Shown here in pieces: positions 53,523 through 62,597 of a DNA stretch of 64,000 bases (its first letter is position 1; each line of letters starts with the position of its first letter). A program made the position numbers and the translations under genes. The DNA is taken from the NCBI RefSeq assembly GCF_005860805.1, contig NZ_VCEJ01000004.1, positions 1,550,001 to 1,614,000 on the forward strand. Direction: 5' to 3'. Under the pieces are notes generated by a model that was not told where the DNA came from, searched no databases, and worked only from the letters and a program-made list of their open reading frames with translations. The stretch is from Dyadobacter luticola (GTDB lineage: Bacteria; Bacteroidota; Bacteroidia; Cytophagales; Spirosomataceae).

Positions 53523-54497
53523 ATGACCCTTTCAATAAAGGATATTCAGGCGCCGATCTCCGATGAAATGAAGGCCTTCGAGCACAAATTTCGTCAGTTT
53601 ATGAAAAGTGATGTAATGCTGCTGGACCAGATTATGAATTACATCATTCGCCGGAAAGGTAAGCAGCTGCGTCCCATGTTTGTCTTTTTATCCGCCGGCG
53701 TTTGCGGCAACATTACCGAGTCGACACACCGGGGCGGGGCTTTGATAGAACTTTTGCATACTGCCACATTGGTCCACGACGACGTGGTGGACGACTCCAA
53801 CTACCGCCGCGGCTTCTTCTCCGTCAATGCTTTATGGAAAAATAAAATCGCTGTGCTCGTAGGAGATTACCTGCTTTCCCGCGGCCTGCTTTTATCTGTT
53901 GATCATCAGGAATTTGACATTCTTAAAATCGTCTCGACTGCCGTACGGGAATTGAGTGAGGGTGAGTTATTACAAATTGAAAAAGCGCGGAGACTGGACA
54001 TTAATGAAGAGGTATACTACCAGATTATCCGCCAAAAAACCGCGTCGTTGATCGCCTCCTGCTGTGCTGTGGGTGCAAGCTCGGTGGGAGCGGGCGAGGA
54101 GATGGTCAAAAGAATGCATGCATTTGGAGAGAAAGTCGGTATGGCATTCCAGATCAAGGATGATCTTTTTGATTATGGTGAAGACGAGATCGGAAAGCCG
54201 CTGGGGATTGATATCAAGGAAAAGAAAATGACATTGCCGCTCATTTATGCCTTAAATCGCGCTCCCTGGCTGGAAAAACGTCGGATCATCAACATTATCC
54301 GCAATGAAAGTCACAAACCCAAAAAAGTGACGGAAGTAATTGACTTTGTGAAACAATCTGGTGGGCTGCAATACGCGCAGGAGGTCATGCAGCGGTATGT
54401 GGAAGAAGCCCGCAGCCTGCTCGCCGATTTTTCCGATTCCCCGCACAGAAGATCGCTCGAACAACTCGTTCAGTACACGATCGAGCGTAGCAAGTAA
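53523..54497 (+). CDS. ispB: Polyprenyl diphosphate synthase
   Basis: This trans-prenyltransferase (324 residues) elongates isoprenoid chains, most likely for the menaquinone side chain. The two aspartate-rich motifs are DDVVD at 86-90 (VHDDVVDDSNYRRG) and DDLFD at 213-217 (FQIKDDLFDYGEDEIGKPLG); RKGKQLRPMFVFL precedes the first. Chain length is probably C30-C40 but cannot be read from the sequence. The gene stands alone; a 213-nt gap precedes it with no clear promoter. Confidence 0.94.
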   Translation: MTLSIKDIQAPISDEMKAFEHKFRQFMKSDVMLLDQIMNYIIRRKGKQLRPMFVFLSAGVCGNITESTHRGGALIELLHTATLVHDDVVDDSNYRRGFFSVNALWKNKIAVLVGDYLLSRGLLLSVDHQEFDILKIVSTAVRELSEGELLQIEKARRLDINEEVYYQIIRQKTASLIASCCAVGASSVGAGEEMVKRMHAFGEKVGMAFQIKDDLFDYGEDEIGKPLGIDIKEKKMTLPLIYALNRAPWLEKRRIINIIRNESHKPKKVTEVIDFVKQSGGLQYAQEVMQRYVEEARSLLADFSDSPHRRSLEQLVQYTIERSK

Positions 54498-54594
54498 CAT
54501 TTACAGATCACATAGCAAATTCTTTTTTATATAAGTAAGTATAATAATATGACTAAGCTCTTAGTTGTATAATTATCAACTTAGTTATCTAGCT

Positions 54595-55971
54595 ATGAGA
54601 CTTCCTGCAACCATCTTACTCACGCTGATTTTCCAGGTATCCTTCGCCCAGATGCGCGTGATCTGGCAAAAAGATCTGAAAACCGAGGGTATCGATCACC
54701 TAAAACTTACCCAGCAGTTCGACGGACCCAATACCGGATTCACCCAGCCCGTTTTAGACCAGTTTGGAAAAACCATGGATGCCACTTTTCCGCCAAAATT
54801 TAATGCGGGAATTATGGTTTTTGCCCAGTTTTATATCAATGTCTCGGGTACGATAGATTATCTGATATTGGACCTGCAAGCTGAGGAGGGCTATAACATG
54901 GATTCGCTGAGAAACCATGCAACCGATTCTTTCCGAAAGAATCTGGAAGGGTGGAAGTTACCCAAGGCGCCCGAAAAGCCTTTTTTTCTGGCGACTATGC
55001 GACAGGTAGGGAAGCAAATTATCCGGCGGGAAGTAAAGAAATCGGATAGTGCGGTGATCGATGTAAAAACGGCTATCGCGATCCGGGACACATTGAAGAT
55101 CAAGTATCTCTATCTCAATCAGCTGGAATTGACAGCGTTGCCGAATGTGATTTACCGTTTTCCAAACCTGACGGAGCTTCACCTTGGTGGCAATGAATTC
55201 AAGGAAGCGTCGATCGATCTAAGAAGGTTTCCGAGGCTCAAACAGCTGCACCTGCAAAACAACGAGCTTACAAACAAGAGCCTCAAATTAACCGAAAGTT
55301 CGTCGCTGGGCCTTCTGAATTTGAAGGAGAATAAATTTACTGACGTCCCCGATGCCGCGCGGAAATGTAAGAAGCTGGAAAGTCTCTGGCTCGGTGGAAA
55401 TGTGCTAACCGGACTTTCAAACGCCAGTTTTAAAGGTTTTAAAAGACTCCGCGACCTGAATTTTTACAAATCTGACATTGCTATTTTACCCAAAGGTATC
55501 AAGAAACTGCGGAGGCTGGAAGTGCTGGATTTGTATTACAACAAGCTGGAAACATTACCCAAAACAATCACAAAGTTGAAGCGCCTGACACATTTCGCGG
55601 TGTCGTATAATCAGATCGCGGCGCTGCCGGAAAAGATCAGCCGGCTGAAAAATGTGCATACCCTGTACGCGCACCACAATCATCTGAGCAATTTGCCTGA
55701 TAACATTGTGCAAATGAAAAACCTGCGGATCCTGGATCTCGGCTACAACTGGTTTACCAATTTCCCGCCTGAGCTGACGGCTTTTACCAACTTGCAGGAG
55801 CTGGATCTTTCATCCAATAACTTCCCTGAATTTCCGGAGCAGCTTTTGAAGATTAATCAGCTGGAAAAACTGTATCTCCGCGGCAATCCTTTTGTGACCG
55901 AAAATACCGAGAAAAAGTACGGCCAGCAGCTGGGTTTGCTGAAAAGCAAGAACATTGAAGTGTTTTATTAA
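54595..55971 (+). CDS. Secreted leucine-rich repeat protein
   Basis: The protein (458 residues from ATG 54595) has a signal peptide (MRLPATILLTLIFQVSFA). Residues about 25-165 form a non-LRR domain of unknown type, and from about 185 to the end there are about ten leucine-rich repeats, for example LTELHLGGNEF, LEVLDLYYNKLETLPKTITKLKRLTHFAVSYNQIAALPEKISRLKNVHTLYAHHNHLSNLP. The frame opens upstream at a TTG (54565) but the signal peptide supports 54595. It is convergent with the DUF5916 gene, 3 nt apart. Protein-binding role assumed. Confidence 0.88.
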   Translation: MRLPATILLTLIFQVSFAQMRVIWQKDLKTEGIDHLKLTQQFDGPNTGFTQPVLDQFGKTMDATFPPKFNAGIMVFAQFYINVSGTIDYLILDLQAEEGYNMDSLRNHATDSFRKNLEGWKLPKAPEKPFFLATMRQVGKQIIRREVKKSDSAVIDVKTAIAIRDTLKIKYLYLNQLELTALPNVIYRFPNLTELHLGGNEFKEASIDLRRFPRLKQLHLQNNELTNKSLKLTESSSLGLLNLKENKFTDVPDAARKCKKLESLWLGGNVLTGLSNASFKGFKRLRDLNFYKSDIAILPKGIKKLRRLEVLDLYYNKLETLPKTITKLKRLTHFAVSYNQIAALPEKISRLKNVHTLYAHHNHLSNLPDNIVQMKNLRILDLGYNWFTNFPPELTAFTNLQELDLSSNNFPEFPEQLLKINQLEKLYLRGNPFVTENTEKKYGQQLGLLKSKNIEVFY

Positions 55972-55974
55972 AAC

Positions 55975-58152
55975 TTACAAATTCAGCCAGTAAGTAAATT
56001 TCAACACGATCGCGCGGTTTTTAACACGCATGTTTTCAGGCAAATAGTTGTCGGTGTAGACGATAAACAAATCAGAAGCCGGTTTGTAGCGCCACTGCAA
56101 ACGTGCATTCAGGTTAATGTTATCGGCCTGGTTGTTGTACTGCATGAATGTCGTGAAAAACAGCGAGTTGGTGAATGTTACATCCACCCGTGGGCCAACG
56201 AGCCAGAGCTGCGTGCGCTTCCAGGGCTCGGGAAGGCGGATATCATTGTAGTTGGCGGCCATCGTGATCGCTACATAAGGCTGGACGCGGTAGCCGAGCT
56301 CAGCCCGCAGGTTGTTCCGGTGACCGTTTTGGTAATAACCTCCAAAAAGTCCGGAAGCGAGAAAAGTCAGGCTATTTTGTGGACCTGAAACAATGTCAAA
56401 ACCTGCTGATTTCCACTTATGTTCGCTGCCGGTTGGTAATCTGTCTTTGCCAAGGTTGGTCGGGTCAAAAGGGCTTAGCAGGCGGACGTAATTTTCGGCC
56501 CCGTAAACCGAAATCGTCGCGCGGTTGATGAAGTTAATGTTGTAGGAAAGGATAAACTCTCGGTCGCTGAGGTCGAATTTTTTGTCCCAATACGTATTGT
56601 TGACTAGCTTCGGGCCGTGGCTGATGATCCTCGGATCTTTGATAAAAAACAGGTAACCCACATTCGGGCTGATCTTGTAGTAACCCATCCGCACCGCATT
56701 TGGTACATATCCGACTTCTGCGTTATAATTTTTTCCAACATATTCGTGCTGCCACTGCCAGAAGAAATTAGCCCGGTTGAATTTCAGATCGGCTGCGTGC
56801 GTGAAATCGTCTCCCGACTTTCCAGGGGTAAATGATTTTAAAACCATCACTTTTCCCGTCCATAAATTTTTCGCGCTCGCGAGGTTGAATTCGGCCCCAA
56901 TGTTGCGGTTATAGCGGTTTGTAGCGGCGTGGCGGTCGAGCGAATAGTTGGTTGCATCTTTATTGACAAAAATAAAGCGGACATTCGAGCGGGCGAGAAG
57001 CTGCCGCTGTAATGCAAAAACGGCGTAGTTATTTCTTGGCGTCAACGTATCGGAAGAGCCGGTTTGCACATCGAGAACCCCGATCCGCCAGTTTTTATTG
57101 ATCTTTCCGCTCATCCTCGCACCAAACTGGATCGGTACCCCCAAACCAATGCGCCGGGAGAAAAAAGGGCGAATGGTAGCGTACCCGAAGTTGGCGAAAA
57201 GGTCAGCGTTTTCGAGAAAAAACTGTCGCCGCTCCGGAAAGAAGAGCTCGAAACGGTTGAGGTTGGTTTGTTGTACGTCAACATCGACCTGAGAAAAATC
57301 AGGGTTTACTGTTAAATCCAGGTTCAGCGAAGGCGTCAAGCCGATCTTTACATCGCCACCCACAGTAGGTTTATATTTCGCCGGCGTATCGTTAACGTGG
57401 TCTTTCGTCATTTTCATCGCGGCATAAGGGATCACCGAAATGTTCGGACCGGGATTGGGCGGCGGAACGTCCCAAACCAGCACGCCGGTATAAGCCAGCG
57501 AAGCCGACGGAAATTGCCGCGGCACCGGCGCCCAGGATGATTTCTCAGAAATGGTCAGATCCTGGCGACTGAAATTGATCCCCCAGCGCGTAATCCCCGG
57601 TTTGTAGCGGATACTTTTAAAGGGAATCGCAGCTTCCCAAACCCATTTATCATCATCGTTTTTAACAGAACTCACCCACTTATTATCCCAGCTCAGATCC
57701 ACCGTACCGCCATCGCCCTGCTGCCCGTCCCAGGGAGCGCCGGCTGCATTGGCACCGAATGAAAAACCGTTCGTTTTGTCGTCAAATGTGTCCATGAAAA
57801 GCAGGAAGTTGTCATTTTTTCCAAATGAAAAATCCCTTTTCAGTGACTCGACTACCAGCGAACCTTTGATGACTTTGTGGTTGATAACCAGAATGTAAAG
57901 GTTGTTTTTATCGTAGCAAAGTTTCACATCCGTGAGCGACCTGGAAAAGCTGGTGTCCATCGGCGTGATCATGAAAAAATCCTTGGCGGTTTCGGCAGCA
58001 TTCCAGGCCGGATCGTCACCGATACCGTCGACGGTCAGCGGAGAAACCGCCTCGTGGATGTGGTATTGGTAGCTTTCGTTGGGTTTTTGTGCAAAACCTT
58101 TTAAAATAATGAGGCAAAAAAAGAGTGGGGTCAGGGTAAAAATTCGGCGCAC
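55975..58152 (-). CDS. DUF5916 outer membrane protein with CBM9-like domain
   Basis: A 725-residue protein with signal peptide (ending GFAQ), an N-terminal CBM9-like beta sandwich (YQYHIHEAVSPLTVDGIGDDPAWNAAETAKDFF, KWVWEAAIPFKSIRYKPG) and a long beta-rich C-terminal DUF5916 domain that ends in an aromatic residue pattern (RAIVLKFTYWLNL), as outer membrane barrels do. The fragment FSQVDVDVQQTNLNRFELFFPERRQFFLENADLF is the typical DUF5916 block. Function unknown; likely carbohydrate-related. Next gene in the direction of transcription is convergent LRR. Confidence 0.88.
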   Translation of the reverse strand: MRRIFTLTPLFFCLIILKGFAQKPNESYQYHIHEAVSPLTVDGIGDDPAWNAAETAKDFFMITPMDTSFSRSLTDVKLCYDKNNLYILVINHKVIKGSLVVESLKRDFSFGKNDNFLLFMDTFDDKTNGFSFGANAAGAPWDGQQGDGGTVDLSWDNKWVSSVKNDDDKWVWEAAIPFKSIRYKPGITRWGINFSRQDLTISEKSSWAPVPRQFPSASLAYTGVLVWDVPPPNPGPNISVIPYAAMKMTKDHVNDTPAKYKPTVGGDVKIGLTPSLNLDLTVNPDFSQVDVDVQQTNLNRFELFFPERRQFFLENADLFANFGYATIRPFFSRRIGLGVPIQFGARMSGKINKNWRIGVLDVQTGSSDTLTPRNNYAVFALQRQLLARSNVRFIFVNKDATNYSLDRHAATNRYNRNIGAEFNLASAKNLWTGKVMVLKSFTPGKSGDDFTHAADLKFNRANFFWQWQHEYVGKNYNAEVGYVPNAVRMGYYKISPNVGYLFFIKDPRIISHGPKLVNNTYWDKKFDLSDREFILSYNINFINRATISVYGAENYVRLLSPFDPTNLGKDRLPTGSEHKWKSAGFDIVSGPQNSLTFLASGLFGGYYQNGHRNNLRAELGYRVQPYVAITMAANYNDIRLPEPWKRTQLWLVGPRVDVTFTNSLFFTTFMQYNNQADNINLNARLQWRYKPASDLFIVYTDNYLPENMRVKNRAIVLKFTYWLNL

Positions 58153-58187
58153 TTGGATCGGGTATAGGGGTGTCAGGGAATGTAATG

Positions 58188-58496
58188 TTACGCTTGCTCG
58201 CGCTTGAACCAGCGGGCGTCGGCGTAAAATGTGCCGAAAGGAACCAGCGAGGCAAAGAAGGAGAGTATTGATTTTTTAAAAGGCCAGCTTTTTTCGATTG
58301 CAACCTGCACCAGGAGAATCACAAATAAAACAAACAGTACGCCATGCGCCATACCCACCACGCGAACCGCCTGCGGAAGTCCGGCGAGATATTTGAGCGG
58401 CATTGCAATGCCTAACAGAACCAGGAATGAAACACCTTCCATAAAAGCCACGATACGGAAACGGCCGAGGCTGGATTTGATCAGTTCGGAAATCAT
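58188..58496 (-). CDS. DUF3817 membrane protein
   Basis: The 102-residue protein has three hydrophobic segments and the DUF3817 pattern: LGRFRIVAFMEGVSFLVLLGIAMPLKYLAGLP, VRVVGMAHGVLFVLFVILLVQVAIE and SFFASLVPFGTFYADARWFKRE. The family is widespread with no known function. It lies 35 nt upstream of the DUF5916 gene on the same strand and downstream of the ccm terminator. Confidence 0.88.
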   Translation of the reverse strand: MISELIKSSLGRFRIVAFMEGVSFLVLLGIAMPLKYLAGLPQAVRVVGMAHGVLFVLFVILLVQVAIEKSWPFKKSILSFFASLVPFGTFYADARWFKREQA

Positions 58497-58543
58497 TGGA
58501 GAGTACTAAGAAATGAAAGTGATTGATTGTAAAGATACATATT

Positions 58544-58570
58544 AAAAAAGGTCCAGTTGAAAACTGAACC
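58544..58570 (-). terminator. Terminator of the ccm operon
   Basis: A 9-bp stem with one G-U pair (complement of 58562-58570 with 58550-58558) starts 7 nt after the ccmF stop codon and is followed by six T residues on the minus strand (58544-58549). Confidence 0.8.
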
Positions 58571-58577
58571 CTTTGTT

Positions 58578-61190
58578 TTAGACCGTCTGAACCTTCGGCT
58601 TTACTTTCGCCTGGCCGGTAGGTTGATTTTCCTTGTTTCGCATTTTGATAAATTCCTTGAAGCGCCGCACCGTCGCCAGGATGAAACCGATTACGAGCAC
58701 GAATGTGCCTAGCCAGAGAATGTTGATCAGTGGCTTTTCAGTGGCTTTCATGACAATGAAATCGCGCTGGGTGGTATTGACGCCAAATGTGAATTTGCCG
58801 GTCTGCGGGTTGATTTCCTGAAACTGGATGCGCATGCCCAATTCGTTGCTGACTTCCGGTTTGCGCGCCACCATCCGGTCGCGGATCACAAAAGATGGGG
58901 TGATGACAAATTCTTTATCATTATCAAGAATGCGGATAATCGCTTTCACGGCCGCATCGCCTTCATTCAGTTTTACACCTTCCACATCGTCTGTCCTGAC
59001 AACATTATCAAGAATCGCTACGTAGTCATTCACGAAAAAGGTATCCCGCAGGTTGACCGTGAAATTTTCGGTCTGGCTCCAAACCGGCTCCGCATTCGGG
59101 TTGGTTACCATGGAAACGTAGGTGTACAAGTCCTTATCCACTTTCCGCTGAATGTCCGGCGACGAAACGATCCCGCCCATTCTCGGATTCAGCTGAACAC
59201 GCGGGAATAAGGTAAATATCTTGCCAGAAGGCTCGCGGTAATCGATTTCGTAGTAGAAGTTTTCAGGGAAAATCTCAATGGTATCTCCCTTTGAATTGTA
59301 TTTCTGGTTGTTCACCACAATGTCGCGCAAGGCTACCGCGTGGAAATCACCTTCCACAATGTCTACCCAGCTTTTCGGAATGTAGCCCGGAATGTGGCGC
59401 GGCTCCACCCGTACATCGCGCCAGGTAAGCATGTAGTCGCCCATTTTTTCGGGCTTATTGAGCCAGAGGGTGATGTTTTCCTTGTTTTCCTTATTGTCGT
59501 TGTTGGTAAATTCCTCGCTCCGGGAAATCATCAAGCCCGAATTATTGATCGAAACGACTTTGGTATAAGCCGAAGAAAACAGGATCCCAACCAGCATCAG
59601 CGCCACGCCAATGTGCGTAATCGCGCCACCGGAGAGGTTATAGTTACCACGGATAATGTTCAGTAAAATGGTACCGTTGGCGACAATCGCAAAAATCGAG
59701 GTAGTGAGCAAGACAATGTATTGAATGTCCTTCACGCCTTTGAAAGTGATCACCGCCGCGCTGATCAATAAAGTGATTAAAAGCGGATTGTATAAAGCCT
59801 GCAAGTTGCCTTTACCCACTCTTTTCCACCAGAAAAACTGCCCGATACCAGTCAGGACAATGATCAGGGAGAAAAACCATAGCTGGAATTTATTATAATG
59901 CCCAACCTGATCGGCTGGCAATGCCATGTTCAAAACAGTACCAAATGCTTCCGCGATTTTATTGTAAACCGGGATCGAAGTGGTGGCCAAAATCTGGAAT
60001 CCGGAAAGACAAAGTACGGTGGCACCGATGAAAATCCAGAATTCCTGGGAGTATGTCGAAACTTCTTCTTCGTCGGTCGGCAACATTTTCCAGCGGTAAA
60101 CCAGCAAGCCGATCGCCACGACAGTAAATGTTCCCAGGTAAATCAAAAGCTGACCCGAAAGTCCTAAATCTGTAAATGAGTGTACCGAAGCATTTCCCAA
60201 AACCCCGCTCCGGGTCATGAATGTGGAGTAGAGGATGAGGATAAATGTGGCGATCGTGAGAATAAAGGCCGTTTTTAATGCCGTCGCATTTCTCCGACCG
60301 ATGATCATCGTATGCACCGCCGCTACCAAAACCAGCCAGGGTACGATAGAAGAATTTTCCACGGGATCCCAGTTCCAGTAGCTGCCGAAGTTCAATGTTT
60401 CATAAGCCCAGTAGGCGCCCATTAAAATACCCACACCCAAGACCATGGAAGAAAACAAAGCCCAGGGCAAAGCAGGACGAATCCACTCCTGAATTCTTTT
60501 AGTCCACAAACCGGCGATCGCGAAGGAAAAAGGAATCAATGTTGTAGCGAACCCGAGGAAAAGGGTAGGCGGGTGGATCACCATCCAGTAGTTCTGCAAA
60601 AGGGGGTTCAAACCGTTCCCGTCTTTTGGAATAAAATTCGGGTCCATTTTATAAACCGGCAGGTCGGGCATTACTTCTTTTAAAAGCAAAAATGGCGTCG
60701 AGCCGATTTTCAGGTCAAGTCCGGGGATAACAACGCCCAGAATCATGGAAGTCAGAAAAGCCTGCACCAAAGCAAAAACCGTCATCACCGGCGCTTCCCA
60801 GGAGCGGTTTGTGAAGATTAAAACACAACCTAAAATGGTATTCCAGAAGATCCAGAGCAAAAAGCTACCTTCCTGATCCTGCCAGAAACTGGAAATGGTA
60901 TAACCCGTCGGCAGAGAAAGTGAGGAGTTTTTCCAGGCGTAATGATATTCAAAATAATGGTTTCCAATGATCCAGTACAGCGAGAAAACAATCCCGATCA
61001 CCGCCGCTACGTGAATGTAAAATACGATCCGCGCGAATTTCTTCCAGGTCAATGTTTCTTCAACAGTCCCACCTGCGAGCGCGCCCCGGGCAATGCCGGA
61101 TTTGAAATAAGCAAATGTTGCTACGAGGGCTGTAACAAATGCAATGATGATCAGCAGGTGTCCTGCACTTCCTATCGTACTGTGGATCAT
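58578..61190 (-). CDS. ccmF: Cytochrome c maturation heme lyase CcmF-like
   Basis: An 870-residue multi-pass membrane protein that attaches heme to apocytochromes on the periplasmic side. It has the WWD-type Trp-rich heme-handling segment (GAYWAYETLNFGSYWNWDPVENSSIVPWLVLVAAVHT), the WMVIHPPTLFLGFA block with conserved His, and about 13 membrane segments, then a periplasmic domain at about 590-830 and a final membrane segment. It overlaps ccmE by 4 nt (ATGA), a sign of translational coupling. It is the last gene of the ccm operon. The protein is larger than E. coli CcmF (about 650). Confidence 0.93.
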   Translation of the reverse strand: MIHSTIGSAGHLLIIIAFVTALVATFAYFKSGIARGALAGGTVEETLTWKKFARIVFYIHVAAVIGIVFSLYWIIGNHYFEYHYAWKNSSLSLPTGYTISSFWQDQEGSFLLWIFWNTILGCVLIFTNRSWEAPVMTVFALVQAFLTSMILGVVIPGLDLKIGSTPFLLLKEVMPDLPVYKMDPNFIPKDGNGLNPLLQNYWMVIHPPTLFLGFATTLIPFSFAIAGLWTKRIQEWIRPALPWALFSSMVLGVGILMGAYWAYETLNFGSYWNWDPVENSSIVPWLVLVAAVHTMIIGRRNATALKTAFILTIATFILILYSTFMTRSGVLGNASVHSFTDLGLSGQLLIYLGTFTVVAIGLLVYRWKMLPTDEEEVSTYSQEFWIFIGATVLCLSGFQILATTSIPVYNKIAEAFGTVLNMALPADQVGHYNKFQLWFFSLIIVLTGIGQFFWWKRVGKGNLQALYNPLLITLLISAAVITFKGVKDIQYIVLLTTSIFAIVANGTILLNIIRGNYNLSGGAITHIGVALMLVGILFSSAYTKVVSINNSGLMISRSEEFTNNDNKENKENITLWLNKPEKMGDYMLTWRDVRVEPRHIPGYIPKSWVDIVEGDFHAVALRDIVVNNQKYNSKGDTIEIFPENFYYEIDYREPSGKIFTLFPRVQLNPRMGGIVSSPDIQRKVDKDLYTYVSMVTNPNAEPVWSQTENFTVNLRDTFFVNDYVAILDNVVRTDDVEGVKLNEGDAAVKAIIRILDNDKEFVITPSFVIRDRMVARKPEVSNELGMRIQFQEINPQTGKFTFGVNTTQRDFIVMKATEKPLINILWLGTFVLVIGFILATVRRFKEFIKMRNKENQPTGQAKVKPKVQTV

Positions 61191-61621
61191 GATTTTGCAG
61201 CAGTATGTTCAGTGGTTTCCATTTTGCCGTTCTCATATTTGGAAGGGCATTTCATCAATATTTTCTCAGCGGAAAAAGTCCCGTCCTTGATTTTTCCCAC
61301 CACCACTACCTGCTCGGATTTGTCAAAATCCTGTGGTTTGGAGTTCCTGTAAATGACTTGCTGCTCCACATTATTATTGTCTACCAATGTGAAAACGAAA
61401 TAGTTGGGGTCGATCTCGGGCTGGTATTTCATATCCACGATCTGCCCCATACCGTCTTTTTTGAGTTTCCCTACCACGTGAATGCTCTCATTGTCGCCAT
61501 CCTGCGCCATTTCTTTGGCTTTGGTAAAATCAACATAAGTACTGGCATCGCCGGCGGTAGAAACAATGATACCAATCGCCACGGCGATGATCACTAACCC
61601 GAAAATTTGTATCTTCTTCAT
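61187..61621 (-). CDS. ccmE: Cytochrome c maturation heme chaperone CcmE, Cys type
   Basis: CcmE (144 residues) has an N-terminal membrane anchor (IFGLVIIAVAIGIIVST) and an OB-fold periplasmic domain (IHVVGKLKKDG, YFVFTLVDNNNVEQQVIYRNSKPQDFDKSEQVVVVGKIKDGTFSAEKILMKCPSKYENG). Where canonical CcmE has a heme-binding His in H-x3-Y, this protein has Cys125 and Tyr129, CPSKY. The Cys form defines the System I* variant described in sulfate reducers and archaea. It lies 6 nt after the ccmD-like gene and overlaps ccmF. Confidence 0.92.
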   Translation of the reverse strand: MKKIQIFGLVIIAVAIGIIVSTAGDASTYVDFTKAKEMAQDGDNESIHVVGKLKKDGMGQIVDMKYQPEIDPNYFVFTLVDNNNVEQQVIYRNSKPQDFDKSEQVVVVGKIKDGTFSAEKILMKCPSKYENGKMETTEHTAAKS

Positions 61622-61627
61622 GGTGGA

Positions 61628-61852
61628 TTACTTGATATTTAAATCTTTTTCAATCTTTTTCAGCTTCGAATCAATCCGCAGCATATTCACTGCAATCCCT
61701 GCAAAAATGACGGCTACCACTGCGACAACCACCCAGATTTTGCCATCTGCACGCAGCTTGTCGGCCATTTCAACGGAATCTCCCGCTGCCTGCGCAAACA
61801 GGTTTTCACTTAACAAAAGAAGGATGAGCAAAAGGGGATATATTCTTTTCAT
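61628..61852 (-). CDS. CcmD family small membrane protein
   Basis: The 74-residue protein (from ATG 61850-61852) has an N-terminal hydrophobic segment (IYPLLLILLLLSENLFA) that may be a signal peptide, and one membrane helix (IWVVVAVVAVIFAGIAVNML) followed by the basic LRIDSKLKKIEKDLNIK tail. CcmD proteins are small single-pass proteins that help release holo-CcmE. It sits between ccmC and ccmE, the normal place. An upstream alternative start at 61867 adds five residues. Confidence 0.82.
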   Translation of the reverse strand: MKRIYPLLLILLLLSENLFAQAAGDSVEMADKLRADGKIWVVVAVVAVIFAGIAVNMLRIDSKLKKIEKDLNIK

Positions 61853-61890
61853 TGTATTTTGAACCAACTAATTCGTAACGAAATTTTAAC

Positions 61891-62562
61891 TTAAAATGTT
61901 TGGGTTTCTTCTCTCACACGGTTAATCCGCTTCATTCTGATCCTTAATTCGGCCAGCCAGAGTCCAAGCAAAATGTAACCGATCACCGCCGGATAGAATA
62001 CTTTCCGAATATTGTTATCGAAATCGTAAGAGCCGAATGTGCTGTTACCGCCGCTACCCGGGTGAAGTGAATCCGTCAGTCTTGGGAGAATGTAAATGAT
62101 CGGGATAAAAACGGCAAATGCAAAAATGTTGTAAACCGAAGAAATCCGCGCGCGGCGCTGCTCATCTTCAAAAGAAGTCCGCAGTAGCAGGTAGGCCAGG
62201 TAAATCAGGATACCGACGGCTGCACCATTGAGTTTTGGATCATTCGGCCAGGGATCGCCCCAGGTATAATTGGCCCAGATAGAGCCGGTTAGGCAGCCCA
62301 GGATCCCGAAAAAGATAGCAGATTTCGCCAGCTCACTCGCAATGTCGTCGTCGCCGATTTTTCCTTTATTCAAATATTTTACCGAAAATATCATCGAGAC
62401 AAACAGCAGGAATGTCATCGCCAGCCAGAGCGCTACGTGGTAGTAAGTATTGCGGATACTTTCATTGATGATAGCAAGGTGGGGTACAGGCCCCATAAAT
62501 CCCATCACGATCACGTAAAAAATGATCACAATGCACAGGATTTTCCACCAGATCTTTCTCAT
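61891..62562 (-). CDS. ccmC: Cytochrome c maturation protein CcmC
   Basis: CcmC (223 residues) has six membrane segments and the heme-handling Trp-rich loop, here GSIWANYTWGDPWPNDPKLNGAAVGILIYLAYLLLR, a short variant of the WWD domain. External His residues are in the start (MGPVPHLAIINESIRNTYYHVALWLAMTFLLF), which holds the two conserved His-containing stretches. It loads heme onto CcmE. It is 35 nt after ccmB and 38 nt before the ccmD-like gene. Confidence 0.93.
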   Translation of the reverse strand: MRKIWWKILCIVIIFYVIVMGFMGPVPHLAIINESIRNTYYHVALWLAMTFLLFVSMIFSVKYLNKGKIGDDDIASELAKSAIFFGILGCLTGSIWANYTWGDPWPNDPKLNGAAVGILIYLAYLLLRTSFEDEQRRARISSVYNIFAFAVFIPIIYILPRLTDSLHPGSGGNSTFGSYDFDNNIRKVFYPAVIGYILLGLWLAELRIRMKRINRVREETQTF

Positions 62563-62597
62563 TTTTAATCTTTTACTTTAAAAAACAAATCGGCCTT

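Noticed and set aside
53332..53526. 64-residue frame overlapping the polyprenyl synthase start
   Set aside because: No membrane, repeat or motif feature, starts with TTG, and ends inside the next gene; probably chance.
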